Shown here one piece after another: positions 32,907 through 44,497 of a stretch of 64,000 nucleotides of DNA. Both the position numbers and the translations under genes were made by a program. Where the stretch lies: positions 50,114,042 through 50,178,041 of the forward strand of contig CM060734.1 of assembly GCA_030704615.1 (NCBI GenBank), read 5' to 3'. The notes under the pieces are model-generated. The model saw nothing but the letters and a program-made list of their open reading frames with translations. It searched no databases and had not been told where the DNA came from. The DNA is from Takakia lepidozioides. Lineage: Eukaryota; Streptophyta; Takakiopsida; Takakiales; Takakiaceae. The stretch's first letter is position 1; every line of letters begins with the position of its first letter.

Positions 32907-35877
32907 ATGCTGGTCTTAGGGGTAAACCAATGTGTGACAGGACTGTGTAGAAACAACTCGTTTCCAGCACTACCGGTTACCAGAGGAGCACGCCATGTAA
33001 AGAAGAATCCCACCTTTCACAGATTGGGAACAGCCAGGGCAACGGTGACAGCTCCAGGGAAGGGAGGTGGTGAGGCTACAGATGTTTCCACCAGTGGGGA
33101 GAGTCAAGTTGAGGAATCAAATTTTGATACAAGAAGAGGAGGGGATTATGACGGAGGAAAAGTAGATATAGTTGTAATCGGGGCGGGCATAGGCGGACTG
33201 TGCTGTGCAGCCTTGCTTGCAAAGTACGGGTACAAAGTGGTAGTCTGTGAGAGCCATGACATTGCCGGAGGAGCAGGCCACGCATTCGTAAGGCAGGGAT
33301 TTCACTTTGATTCTGGTCCTTCTTTTCATGCTGGCCTCTCCATCAAACCTTCCATCAATCCTCTTAAGCAGGTGACACTTTTCCTCCTCTCCTTTTCGTA
33401 TGGACGTGAATTTTAGATTACTTTTGTTTTCTTATTCCGAGACTACAACTTATCTGTCGTTTGCAGTCATATCATGCTGGCCTGATTCTTTCAATTGGTT
33501 TCGGATTTGTCTCACAAGTTGAAACAATTGCAGGTGCTGGATGCACTGGATGAACAGGTCCAATGTGTGCAATACAAAAACTGGATTGGTTATTTGCCTG
33601 AAGGAATGTTCAAGTTCACAGCTGACAGAAAGGCATATGAAGCTGAGATATGCAGAGTAGGGGGAGCTAGGGCAGCGGCAGAATGGCATGAACTTGAACA
33701 GAAGATGGAGCCCCTGGCACGGGCAGCTATGGCTCTTCCTGCAGCCGCCTTAAGATCTGACCCTGCAGTTGTGTTCACTGCTGGTAGATTCCTGCCTCAA
33801 CTTCTCCCATACCTGCCAGCCACAAAGGACTTGCTTGCTCCCTTCTCAACTATCGTTGACCAGGTTAGATCTTGTAACACCAAATGAGAATACACGGCTT
33901 GGGGGAGTAGACAATTCAGGTGATAATCAAGTTGCATACTGTGCAACATGCTGATCAGCCTTGATGGAAACCAGGAGGCAAATGCCCCAGACACTGTGAA
34001 GTAGGGGAAAACTACCTTGAGCTCAGGTGCTCACTGGATTGAATATCCTCTGGTTGGCTCTGTTTCAATACCAATTTCAGATGGACATACGCAAACCTTG
34101 ACTGATTGCTGAGATCTCCTTTGCATTTCCAAGTTCACATCTCAAGGGTTCATTTCTTGGAAGTACTTGGGGCTGCTCTATTGTTCCTTAGCTAATGTAT
34201 AAGCATCTTAGTTCCTGATTTCTGTCTTGTACCTCAAATGCTTCATAAATTTTCGCCCAGATCCCAGCAAATTTTGAGTGCTGATGCATTATGACTGCAT
34301 TCCAGGTTGTCAAGGATCCCTTCTTGAGGCGGCTGATTGACCTTGAGTGTTTTGTGCTGAGCGGGCTTTTAGCAGATAGGTATGCATTTGTCTTTGCATT
34401 ATGCATTCAACACTGGAGTGAACAAGCCAGTACCTGGCCAGCAAAAAATTTAGCACATGGACTGCTGATATGATGGATTTAGGGAAAAGCAAGTGGAGGG
34501 AGGAATTAGCATATATTCAATCAAGCAGATGAAGAACATATCCAGACAACACTGACTCTTGTAGGTTGCGCACTCTAGCCATGGGTTCAGGGGAATAATG
34601 CAGTAAGTCAGTATGCCCAACATGAAGGAGAAGATGACCTGGGTGTGGGGAATAACTTGATTGCAGCACAATCACTGCAGAGATGGTGACTATGTTCAAG
34701 GAGCGCCACCGTACAGGGGGTACCATCGACTATCCCCTAGGTGGAGGGGGTAGCATTATTGATGCTCTAGTTAGAGGCTTGGAGAAAAATGGGGGCAAGT
34801 TATTGTTAAGCTCTCACGTGGACGAAATATTGCTAGAAGGGGGCCGTGCTGCAGGTCAGTATGCTCCCTACAGCTACTTTTATATACTCCTGTCTTTCTA
34901 CACTCCTGCTATTGCATTTCATTTGCTGGCTTATTTGGTGGTAACACAATTTTTTTTACAGGCGTTCGACTTCGGCGCACCCGTGGCTTGAAGAAAGGCC
35001 TACCATTCACAATCCAAGCAAGCAAGGCAGTTGTGTCAAATGCATCAATATGGGACACAGCGCACCTTTTGCCTAAAGGGGCCCTCCCCTCTCAATCCTT
35101 CAATGACCGCGCCAAATCTACAGAGAAAACAGAGAGTTTTATGCATCTGCATCTTGGCATTGATGCTTCCAGCTTGCCAGCAGATTTGGAGTGCCATCAC
35201 CTTGTGCTGAATGATTGGGACGTGGGAGTGGGGGCCCCTCAAAATGTTTGCCTAGTGTCAATTCCCACTGTTTTTGACCCTTCACTTGCCCCCCCAGGGT
35301 GCCATGTTGTGCATGCTTACACCGCTGGTAATGAGCCTTACAGCATCTGGAAGGGCATGGACCGGTCCAGCCCTGAGTATGCTGCACTAAAGGAGGAGCG
35401 CTCTCAGGTATATCTCACATTTCTATCCCTCCCATCCCTCTCTGAACACATTGCAACTGTCACTGAGCAATAGGTTTACAAAGGATGTTGCATATATTTC
35501 CCTTCTCCTTTATCTGCTTGAACCTGTCAGAAGGGTTATAATCAACATGAATTTTGGAACAGGCATTGTGGGAAACACTGGAGAAAGTGATACCTGACAT
35601 CCGGGAGAGGGTGAAGCTCAAGCTTGTAGGTACACCACTCACACATGAGCGCTACTTGCGCCGAAGTGAGGGTACCTACGGGCCTGCTATTAGAGCAGGA
35701 ACAGGTTCATTTTCAGGTCCTGCCACAGAGATTCCAGGTCTACTCTGCTGCGGGGATAGCACAATGCCAGGCATTGGAGTGCCTGCAGTAGCAGCCTCGG
35801 GTATGATCACTGCCAATTCTCTTGTGCCTGTGTGGCAGCATTGGGGCCTTCTGGATTCCCTCGAAGTGTCTGCCTAA
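32907..35877 (+). CDS. Carotenoid isomerase-like FAD oxidoreductase (CRTISO family), six exons
   Basis: Exons read as 32907-33371, 33534-33863, 34306-34379, 34667-34854, 34962-35407 and 35563-35877, all GT-AG and in phase, giving about 605 residues. The N-terminal 70 residues are basic and hydroxylated with few acids, suitable for a plastid transit peptide. The dinucleotide-binding motif is IVVIGAGIGGLCCAALLAKY, followed by VVCESHDIAGGAGHAF and FDSGPSFHAGLS, as in CRTISO/phytoene-desaturase-type enzymes. The C-terminal FAD motif is LLCCGDSTMPGIGVPAVAAS. Length matches the family (about 580-620). The family isomerises poly-cis carotenoids using reduced FAD; this protein may instead be the CRTISO-like paralogue of unknown substrate. 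It lies head-to-tail with the monooxygenase. Confidence 0.85.
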
Positions 35878-36982
35878 TTTGTTGCCCTTTGCTGTCCGGT
35901 AGAGACAATGTGTCCATAGATTTTGGTACTCTATGTCACTGATATTCATTCTTCTCTCTTCCTTCATTTCCTTGACATGGACAATGTGTTCATAGACATC
36001 CTCATGGCTCTTTTAATACTGCCACTGCCCTATTAAGAAAGGAAAGCATCAGAGACCCATTTCCTTCTGTAAGGTCGTGTGATATATCTATGCACACCTC
36101 CCTCAGGGAAGATGAAAACTAGCTTTAGATTTGGCATCGTGCTTGGACCCAGCAGAGATGGAAAGACCATAATGCATGGGAACCTCCTGAAGATTCATCA
36201 ATTCTTTCTAGTTGAGTGTTCAGGGAAAAGACACCACAAAATCCTAACGTGGACAGAGCTTACACATGCTAAACATTTGCTGAAGCTCACTTGTGATGGA
36301 AACCTCTGCTTTGTCTAATAGGGCATAGAAGGGAGGCTATCTCCTCTTGGTAGACCTGTTACGAGTTACATGTCATCATGCCATGTACAACCTTTCCTGA
36401 TGCCTGACCCTCCCTACTACTTCCAACATTCTCCACATTTCCAATGAGGTAGGGCGGGGCAACAAGCTAGTTGTGTCTATGCAAAGGATTAACTCCCACC
36501 ACAGGTAGGAGCCCTGCAAGATTCATCTTGTTTCTGTCCTTTAGGTCTGTCAAGCAGCTTCAGTATTGAAGTTTGGTGGCATCACAAAGTATCAAGATAC
36601 TAAGACTGTCGCCTCTTGCACCACCCATGATTGACTGCCAGGGTCATGACAAATTCCAAACAAACAACAAGAGCAGACACATTTTTAACAGCTACAAAAA
36701 GGTCACTGCCATGAAGAAGGATTACTTCACCAACAATGAGGCAACCAAAGCTGCTCATCCTCAAATCGCAATATAATGGGCTAGTACAAATCACCCTCAC
36801 TGCACTACAGGGTTGATTAGCTCTATCTGTGAGCTCCAAAAGCCTCGGATGTCTCTTTCTCAAGCCTACTTTGGAGAGAAGATGATGCATTCTCTCCTTG
36901 TAAATATGATGAGGTCAGTTCCACAATGGAAACGAAAGAAAGATGTTTCCTCCTTCCTCTTCTTCTCAGAAGGCAATGCTTC
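35878..36982. other. Spacer between convergent genes
   Basis: Holds the 3' ends of the CRTISO-like gene (+) and the ferredoxin gene (-). Short ORFs only; no repeat or RNA gene recognised. Confidence 0.35.
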
Positions 36983-37856
36983 TCAGTAGAGGGTGTCCTC
37001 CTGATGCGTCAGAATAACCACATCCGAAGTAGGGTATGCAGTACACGTGAGGACGTAACCAGCTTTCACCTGCTCTTCATCGAGAAATGTCTGATCGCTC
37101 TGGTCCACAGTTCCTGACTTCAAGATCCCCGCACAGGATGAGCAAGACCCGGCTCTGCAAGAGAAAGGCATGTCGATGTTCAGCGCCTCAGCAGCATCCA
37201 ATATGTACTGATCTTCCCTCACCTCCAGGACCTGCTCTTCTCCTGTCGGACTGGTGAGTGTCACCTGCACAACACGTAACAACAGACCATAATGTGTCGG
37301 AACGCCCAGGTTAGGCTAATGATTCTGTTTCCTTCTCAATGCTTGGTTTCAAACTTGCATGTCCGATGTACGATCAGTTTTGAAAGCTGAGCGGATCTCA
37401 TCTGAATCCGATCCTTGAAACCATTCCCGTTTATAGTACTCTCTCCTTGGAATCTTTCTTTCCTGCTTTGTCTCTGATGACTTCAGAGGAGTTACGTGGT
37501 GGTGAAAACTTCCATTTTGGGATGCGAGCGTGTGAGAAGGAAAGCATAAATCAGAATGTAACTTCGGACTTGACCCCTTCTACAGATCTGTAGGAACGGA
37601 AGAATACGGACAGTGGTGGCAGTGAGATTTTCCGGTGTTAATCTGATGGCGTGATTGAGCTTACCTTGAACGAGACCGCCTCGGCCCTGCAAGTGAGACG
37701 GCTGTTGGAAGACTCGAGACGGAATGATTGGATATGACCTCTTCTGATAAAGGCAGCTCTTAAAGCAGGTGTAACTTTTAGAGAGGAAACCGGCCGCACG
37801 GACAAGGCTGCAGTTGGCGCAGAGGCTATATGCATAGACACAGCTGCCACAGCCAT
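36983..37856 (-). CDS. FD: Plastid-type [2Fe-2S] ferredoxin, two exons
   Basis: Exon 1 is 37856-37665 and exon 2 is 37264-36983 (phase 0; AAG|GTAAGC donor, GTGCAG acceptor), giving 157 residues. Residues 1-58 ([20 protein letters not shown]..., Ser/Ala/Arg-rich) are a chloroplast transit peptide. The mature part starts near the junction and carries the cluster ligands CRAGSCSSC (Cys-x4-Cys-x2-Cys) and the fourth Cys in YVLTCTAYP, the standard plant ferredoxin pattern. The C-terminus [10 protein letters not shown] is typical. It carries electrons from photosystem I to FNR and other stromal enzymes; root versus leaf type is not resolved. Intact. Confidence 0.93.
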
Positions 37857-38298
37857 CCTTCAGGAAAAAGGGGAATAACAAAGTGCTGAGAAGGAGTGAT
37901 GGATCGGCTGTGATCAGTGCTGTCGCTTGGCTCACCAGAGTGTCAGAGACGAGGCGCAGAATGACAGCGCTTGCTAACGAAGCTTCGAAAGCTTCAATGA
38001 AGGAAGGCGGCAGCACCCACAAGCCCACCCCACAGATCCGGAGACAAAAGTGTTAAAGCGGCCACTGGAAGCACAATCAAGTCTCGGACATCCAAGTCTT
38101 CAGAATCTTCTAACATAAGCTGCCCCAAATGTTGGAGTTACCAAAGGGCCGAAGCACAACCCACACTGAGCACAACCCAGAACGGAACTGGAAGATGCTG
38201 ACTCTGCATTGGGCTCTCAATCAACCGCCAACCAACATCTTTTTATGAAACAACGGGTGGATTATTTTGTCACTTTTGCAAATCTAGACTGTATCGAC
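37857..38298 (-). promoter_or_regulatory. 5' flank of the ferredoxin gene, truncated by a transposon
   Basis: Only about 440 bases separate the ferredoxin start codon from the hAT insertion at 38299, so the insertion sits in the probable promoter region. No clear TATA box or named element was identified. Confidence 0.4.
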
Positions 38299-38505
38299 CA
38301 GTGTTGGACTGGTATCAAGTTTTTTACATACCAGTCTCGTCCTGGTACCAGGCGTATCACAAAGTTTTCATACCAGTCCGGTCTATATAATGGTGGATGT
38401 ATATTTGTCCAAATATTGGTATGAGTATGAGTATCATGACCACAATACCAGCTGGTATGAGGTATCAACCAGTGTTGGGCGGTTACCCGCCTGGCCCGGG
38501 TAACA

Positions 38506-38665
38506 GCCGGTTCTGGTTCCGGTTATGTGGAACCGGACCGGAACCGGACCCGCCTGTGAGGAACCGGAACCGGAACCGGAAATTGGGGATTGATTGGGAA
38601 CCGGATCCGGCGGTTCCAGCTACGACCACATGTGTGGGAACCGGGGTTTGGGGACTCTAAAGCGG
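38506..38665. repeat. Left subterminal GGAACCGG motif array of the inner hAT
   Basis: Repeated CCGGTTCC/GGAACCGG words, mirrored at 43968-44145 near the right end. In hAT elements such subterminal repeats are usual transposase binding sites; the role here is inferred. Confidence 0.75.
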
Positions 38666-38924
38666 TTCCGGTTCCACCCGTGGGCTATAGCCCTAAGTGT
38701 CTTTACAACTCATCCAGCTCGCTCTCTCGCATACATCTTGCTCGCTACTCTAGTCCAGGTAAGGTTCTTGTTCCGTGTCTCCATCTCCTACTTTATTTGT
38801 TTGATTTCTCTCTCGCTCTCATTTCATCTCCATCTCCATTCTCTTTCCCTCTTAGGTTGATTGATTTAATGTGTTGTTTGTTTCTTTTCTTCTCAGTTTA
38901 TCGCACAAGAAGTTTATCGCACAA

Positions 38925-40650
38925 GAAGGGGCTGATCTCTCTTATGCTGCTGTGGCAGGTGGTGGACACAAAGGGAGGGAGTGTGGGCAGGAGGGCCCCG
39001 CCAACTAGCCGTCGCTTGTTATTGGTGAGCATCCACCATGTTCTTGTTTTTTTTTTAATTTTTTGGTTCAGCGGAGCTAATGGCCCCATGCTCTTGTATT
39101 GTGGTAAGCGGCGCATTGGAGGGAGGAAGTGCCAGCAGGAGGGCCCGCGCAACCAGACCCGTCGTCAACTAGCCCCTTGTCGGTAAGCATCCACCACTTT
39201 TGGTTATTTTATTGTTTTTAGCTTTAGTTCACCATGAAGCTAATCAGCCTCCTCCTTTTCTACTATGGCATGTGGTGCAGGTAGGGAGGACGAGTAAGGA
39301 GGGCCCCACCTGCAACCAGCCCCCTTGATCCATGGTAATCATTGATCATCATTCTTTTGTTTCTTTTCCTTTTTTTGTCATGTTTTCTTTGATGATATAC
39401 CAAGGGGCTGATAGCCCCTTGCTCCACTATGGTAGATTTTACATTGGAGGGAGCACAAGCAAGGAGGGCCCCGCCAACCAGCCCACATTACCCACTGGTA
39501 AGTATCTTCCCTTTCTTTAAATTTTTTTAATTCTTGATACAATTGGGGGTTGATAAGATAGCCCCTTTGGCTTCTGTTATGGCAGATTCTGCATGAGAGG
39601 GAGGGAGCCCAAAGCAGGGAGGGACCTGCCAACCAGCCCCCATTACCCGCTTATAACTCCCTTTCATTGAGCTTTATTTTTTTAGTTGTTTAAATTTTTG
39701 TTAAAAGAAGGGCTGATTAGCCCATTGCTCTTGTGCTACGGCTGATCGTGCATGGGAGGGAAAGGAGGGCAAGTAGGAAGGCTGGCCAACCAGCCCCTCT
39801 TGCACCACACATGTAAGCATCCCCCTTCATTTTTTTTTCCCCATAAAATTGGTATAGCAAGGGCTGATTAGCCGTTGCTAATGCAGATCACACACAAGAA
39901 GGAGGTCAGTGCAAGTAAAAAAACACGTCAACCAGCCCCTCTCATCTTGTAGTAAGCCCCCACCCTTTAGCTTAGTTTTTTAATGTTATTCTTTCCAATG
40001 TGTGGTACAACAAAAGGCTGATTCGCCCTTCCTCATAGTGATATGTTGCACTCGGGAAGGGAGCAGAAATAGGAGGCCTCTTGACCCGCCAACCAGCCCC
40101 CATTACCCGCGTGTACTTCCCCATTGTTCTTTATTTTCTTAATTATTTTAAGTTTGTGATATAAGAGGAGCTGATTAGCTCCTTGCTCTTTTGCTATTGT
40201 AGGTCGTGCATGGGAGGGAAAGAGGGCAAGTAGGGAGGCATGCCAACCAACCCCCGTTCCACCACACATGTAAGCATGCTCCTAATTCAATGTTGCATAT
40301 TTTTTTTTTCCCAGAAAATTGGCATAGCAAGGGGCTGATCAGCCCCCTACTCTGTTGCTATATAGATCACACACAAGAAGGAGGAGTGCGAGTTTAGAGC
40401 CCGCTAACCAGCCCCCTCATCCTATGGTAAGCCCCCACTTTTTAATAGCTTAGTTTTTTATTTTATTTTTTCCAATGTGTGGTACAACAGAGGGATGATT
40501 TGATCCTCCTCTCGTAGTGAAAGTTTGAACTCGGAAAGGGGAGCACAAATATCAAGAAGGCTTGACAGCCAGCCCCTACCTCTTGTAGACAATCACCCCA
40601 CTTTAAAGCTTCATAATTTTTAGTTATAACTCTTCATGTTGTGGTACAAC
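38925..40650 (+). repeat. Tandem array of about 11 units of roughly 155 bp in the hAT 5' region
   Basis: Unit landmarks recur at about 38930, 39075, 39235, 39403, 39550, 39707, 39858, 40013, 40166, 40330 and 40488: a GGGCTGATTAGCCCCTTGCT hairpin-like word, a short GGCAG/GCAG word, a GGGAGGGA...AAGNAGGGCC purine block, AACCAGCCCC, then GTAAGCATCC or a variant, and a T-rich tract. Copies are 70-90% alike by eye. Each unit thus holds an acceptor-like and a donor-like site about 60-70 bases apart. It lies upstream of the transposase ORF. Confidence 0.8.
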
Positions 40651-41095
40651 AAGGACTCATAAGACGTTGTTTGCCGTAGCCTTGTGGCCATTGACCCCGC
40701 GCCCAGGAACAAAAGGGACAAAACTTTATTTATATGTGGTGGGAGCATTGCAGATCATTTCCCAAGGCATGAAGTAGCCAAGCTGACCACTGAAGCATAA
40801 GACTGGTCCACCCCCAACTTGCTAGGTAGTTTTTGTAATTTGAAAATGTAAATGTACATGTACTAGATAAAAAAAATAACGTAGATCTAAATATAGGCCA
40901 TGTATGTAACATTCAGCTCAATATGAAATAATAAATTGAGCAGTGCGGTGTCTCTCCCCACACTTTCGTTTTGGTCAGCCATATACCATTCCAAACTTTT
41001 GTAAATATATGAGTTGTGCACAATTATTAAATGCCTTTTGGATTCTTTGTTTGCATTGTTTTTACACATGAGTTGTTCCACAAGTTTTTTATGTC

Positions 41096-43432
41096 ATGGA
41101 GCCCAATATTTTTGATGAACTAGAAAGGGAAGTTGTTCCTGACATCAATGTTGATGATGAGAGAGTTTTGGTGGAGTGTCATGTTGCGGAGGATGCTCAT
41201 CATGCAGCCTCATTTACATCAGTTCCTCAAGCCTCGGCTGCAATGTCATCTTCCACAGTTTCGCCATCACACACGGTGTTGGATGTGGAGGCGCAGCTCC
41301 CAGTACTTGAAAAACAACGGAATTTTTGGAAGCCCCACAATCGCACTGCTTCGACATGGGCATTCTATGCAACAAAAGACTCTGCTCCAGTGGACATAAC
41401 AAATCCACAACAAATGAGGTGTGTTCTATGTCATCCTGTTGGTGTCACTCCTGCAAGCAAGAAGGGCATTGTGACCTATAATAAAACCAATGGTATCTCT
41501 GCCCTTCGAAAGCATGTGGATCAAGAACATGACTAGGTGGATTGAGAGGGAAAATGAAGGACCTGAGAAGGCCCGTAGGCCAACAAAAAAGAGGTCCGGC
41601 CCCACTCCTGGAAACATAGTTTTTTTTTCTTGGAGCTCCACTCCATACAACCAAAATGATGATCAACAAAAGCAATTCAATGAGGATTTAGTCTTGTTCA
41701 TTGCACATGAGTTGGTTCCACTGTTTTTGGTAGAATCCCCTTGGCTAAGAAGGATGGTGTTGAGGCAAAATCCTCGGATTGTTTTCCCTTCTCGACGGAA
41801 TTTATGAATGAGGCCATTCCAATCTTGGCAGAGAAGACGAAAGAGCGCTACATGCCCCCATCTCTTCAGAGTTGTGCTACTTGCTCTGTGAGTTTTGATT
41901 TGTGGATGTCAACAGGGGGAACTGACACTTTTGTCATCATAGCGCACTTTATTAATGAACAGTGGGAGCAATGTCATGTGACTCTTGGCATGTTTGAGAC
42001 ACCTGACACATCTGGGGCTGCCATGGCACATCAAGTCAACAATCTTCTTGTGAAGTATGACATCAATACTCGCATTATTGCTTACGTCAAAGATGAGGGA
42101 GGTAACTTGGCCACTTTGACCAATGCTTTGAATTCGGTGGTCTCTTGTGCGTGTTTGGGGTTGGATTCTCCATTTGTGGGTAGTTGTTTTGGGCATGCAA
42201 TGTCCAAGTGTTGCCAGTATGCAACAAATGATGCAAAAGTATGCGCAGATATGAGATCGGTTTCTATAAAAAAATGCCCAATCAGAGTTGCAAAAAACCA
42301 TTACTTGGACAAAAAAAAGTGGCAAAGGGAGACAAGAATGGGCAAATGCATGTGTGGACAGCGATATTCATCCCCACAAATTGAAGACTTCGGTGAATAC
42401 ACGGTTTGCTTCCAAGATGATCATCTTCCAAGAGACTTTGGAGTTTAGGCAAGCCATAATCACTTGTTACTCTAGGCAAACCTTATTGGCACTGCAGTCT
42501 CGCATACCAAGTCCACAAGTGTGGGCCATTGCCCAATCAATTTCTACAGTTCTAGGGCCTGTGGTTCATGAGTGCATTATGAATCAATCTAGGGGATTTT
42601 GGCTGTTGTCCGATGCTCTTAATGCAGCCATTGCCACAACAATTCGCATGCGAGGAAGTAGTGTTCCCAGGGCTGCAACTGTGGATCATTGCATGGGGGA
42701 TTTCTCAACAGAGTTGACATTGTTGGAATGGCGGATGGCTCGAGAGGTGGTATATGTCTTGGAACCATTTCTTTATTTTTTGGAAGGGTTTCAATCGCGC
42801 AAAGCTCACAATATGCTCGCGCTTATGCTTGACCCACGTTACAAGGGGTTGTCATTGGTATCACAATATGTGGGCAAAGAGTGTGCTTTGCATATTGTGT
42901 CCCAATATGATAGCATGGTGCTAGAGCCTCTTTTGGTAAAGTGTTTCAAGGTCTTACATCCGGATATTCCGGCCCAATCACAGCCCACTTCCATAATGGA
43001 CGAGATGTCTTTATTTGGTGTGCATGACCACAATGAAGACATGACATTGACAGTAGTGAGAGAACAATTATCACATTTCAGAAGGACGAAGATAATTGAG
43101 GGTGAGTGCGTGGCTCCTTTGAAATGGTGGAAAGAACACGAGTCTCTCTTCCGTATATGGGATTTTTGGCACGACTAATCTTGGGCATAGTTGGATCTCA
43201 GATTGAAGCTGAGAGGGTTTTTAGCATTGCATGTGTCATAACAAGCTTGAGACGGTGCAGGTTAAATATTGAAAACCGTGATATGCTTGTGAGTATAGTC
43301 AAGAATTGGTCAAATGATGCTAGAGTTGGTTGCTTTAGTACTTCCATGAAAGAGTTTTTGGATAGGGAAGAAGTCTTCTTAGATGAGAATAAGGACTTGA
43401 TTGCAGAGGCAAACCGCTTTGAGATAGAATGA
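41096..43432 (+). pseudogene. hAT transposase, frameshifted
   Basis: The coding trace starts at ATG 41096. A BED-type zinc finger lies near residues 105-145 (CVLC ... LRKHVDQEHD). The RNase-H-like core has SVSFDLWMST and YVKDEGGNLATLTNAL with the expected Asp residues. The C-terminal hAT dimerisation region has PLKWWKEHESLF, then LGIVGSQIEAERVFSIA and LTSL-like RRCRL. The reading frame changes near 41525, 41735, 42270 (an A-run of seven) and 43145. Between shifts the sequence remains clearly coding, so decay is recent. Without repair no full transposase can be made, unless the shifts are assembly errors. Confidence 0.85.
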
Positions 43433-44497
43433 TTTGTCTCAGAGACAAATTATTGTTCAACATATTACACTATACTCCTTTGATTGGAGTTTGTTTATTT
43501 GTCATTTTTATTGAAAATTTCAGTGACATCCCGTGTACTTAGTTTGTTGTATGCTATATCGACAAAGCATCATCCAAAAAACACAAATTTATGTAGTTTT
43601 TTTTAGTTGTGCTTTTGCTGCACCATAAAAAGTAACCATAGAATTACACATGTTTAATTTGTTTTGTATTTTGAATTAAGATCCTTATGTAGTTAGTTTG
43701 TTTTAGTTGTTCTTTGCTACACCGTACGAAAACTTATAAAATCTCTGGTTTTCCGTTTTTAATGGAGACCATGTGTATTTAACTTGTTATATATACCATA
43801 AAAGACAATCACAAAAAACATATAAGTTTATTTACTTCTGTTTTACTAATAAATTCCCTGGTTTTAGTTGAAAATTCTGAATATTCAGTATGACCAATCA
43901 GATCAGTTCATCTAATTTTCCAGAAGAATAAAAAAATTAAAAGAATTTAATATATTTTTAAAAAAGAATCGGAACCGGTGTTTTTTTTCCAGCAACTAAC
44001 CGGTAACCGGAACCGCCCCCATGTTAAAAAGTCGGAACCTGAACCGGACCAGAACCGCCTTAATAAAAAATAACCGGATCCGGATCCGGAACCGTCTCTT
44101 CAAAAATTTGTGGAACTAGAACCGAAGGTTCCTTCACAAAGGAACCGCCCAACACTGGTATCAACTCTGGTATCATCCTTTATGTGTATTGTATTTATTT
44201 TCACTTGATATTTGCTATTTGATAAACTTGTAATTCAAGATGGCTTTAGAAGTAAATACACATAAATATAAATGTATAGGAAAATGTACACATAAATTAA
44301 TATGGTACACATACCAGAGTAAATGAGGTAGACTTCGGGGGAGTACTGGTATTGTGACTCGTGTGAAAAAACTGATACCAGCCTGGTCTGGTATATGGCC
44401 AAGTATTCTCCCAAACGACACCAGACTGGTCTGGTATCTAATACCAGTGCATATACCAGTACTTTATACCAGTCCTTTATATACCAGTCCAACACTG

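Larger units (their letters stand above)
38470..44157 (+). mobile_element. Inner hAT transposon (5.7 kb) with transposase remnant
   Basis: The left terminus CAGTGTTGGGCGGTT starts at 38470; the right terminus AACCGCCCAACACTG ends at 44157. Identical 8-bp duplications GTATCAAC flank it (38462-38469 and 44158-44165). Subterminal regions carry GGAACCGG repeats (38506-38610 and 43968-44145). It encodes a hAT transposase with frameshifts at 41096-43432 and contains a tandem array at about 38925-40650. The length, TSD and transposase agree with an Ac/hAT-type element that was once autonomous. Confidence 0.93.
38299..44497. mobile_element. Outer hAT-type MITE, split by an inner hAT element
   Basis: The termini are perfect inverted copies: CAGTGTTGGACTGGTAT at 38299 and its complement ending at 44497. 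The flanking 8-mers are identical, GTATCGAC at 38291-38298 and 44498-44505, the hAT-length target duplication. Without the inner insertion the element would be about 500 bp, filled with CTGGTAT/ATACCAG motifs, and is the same family as 1888-2513. It shares its first nine bases (CAGTGTTGG) with the inner autonomous-type element. Confidence 0.93.

Noticed and set aside
38925-40650. CRISPR-like regular repeat spacing
   Set aside because: Units of about 155 bp repeat along their whole length without unique spacers, in a eukaryotic transposon.
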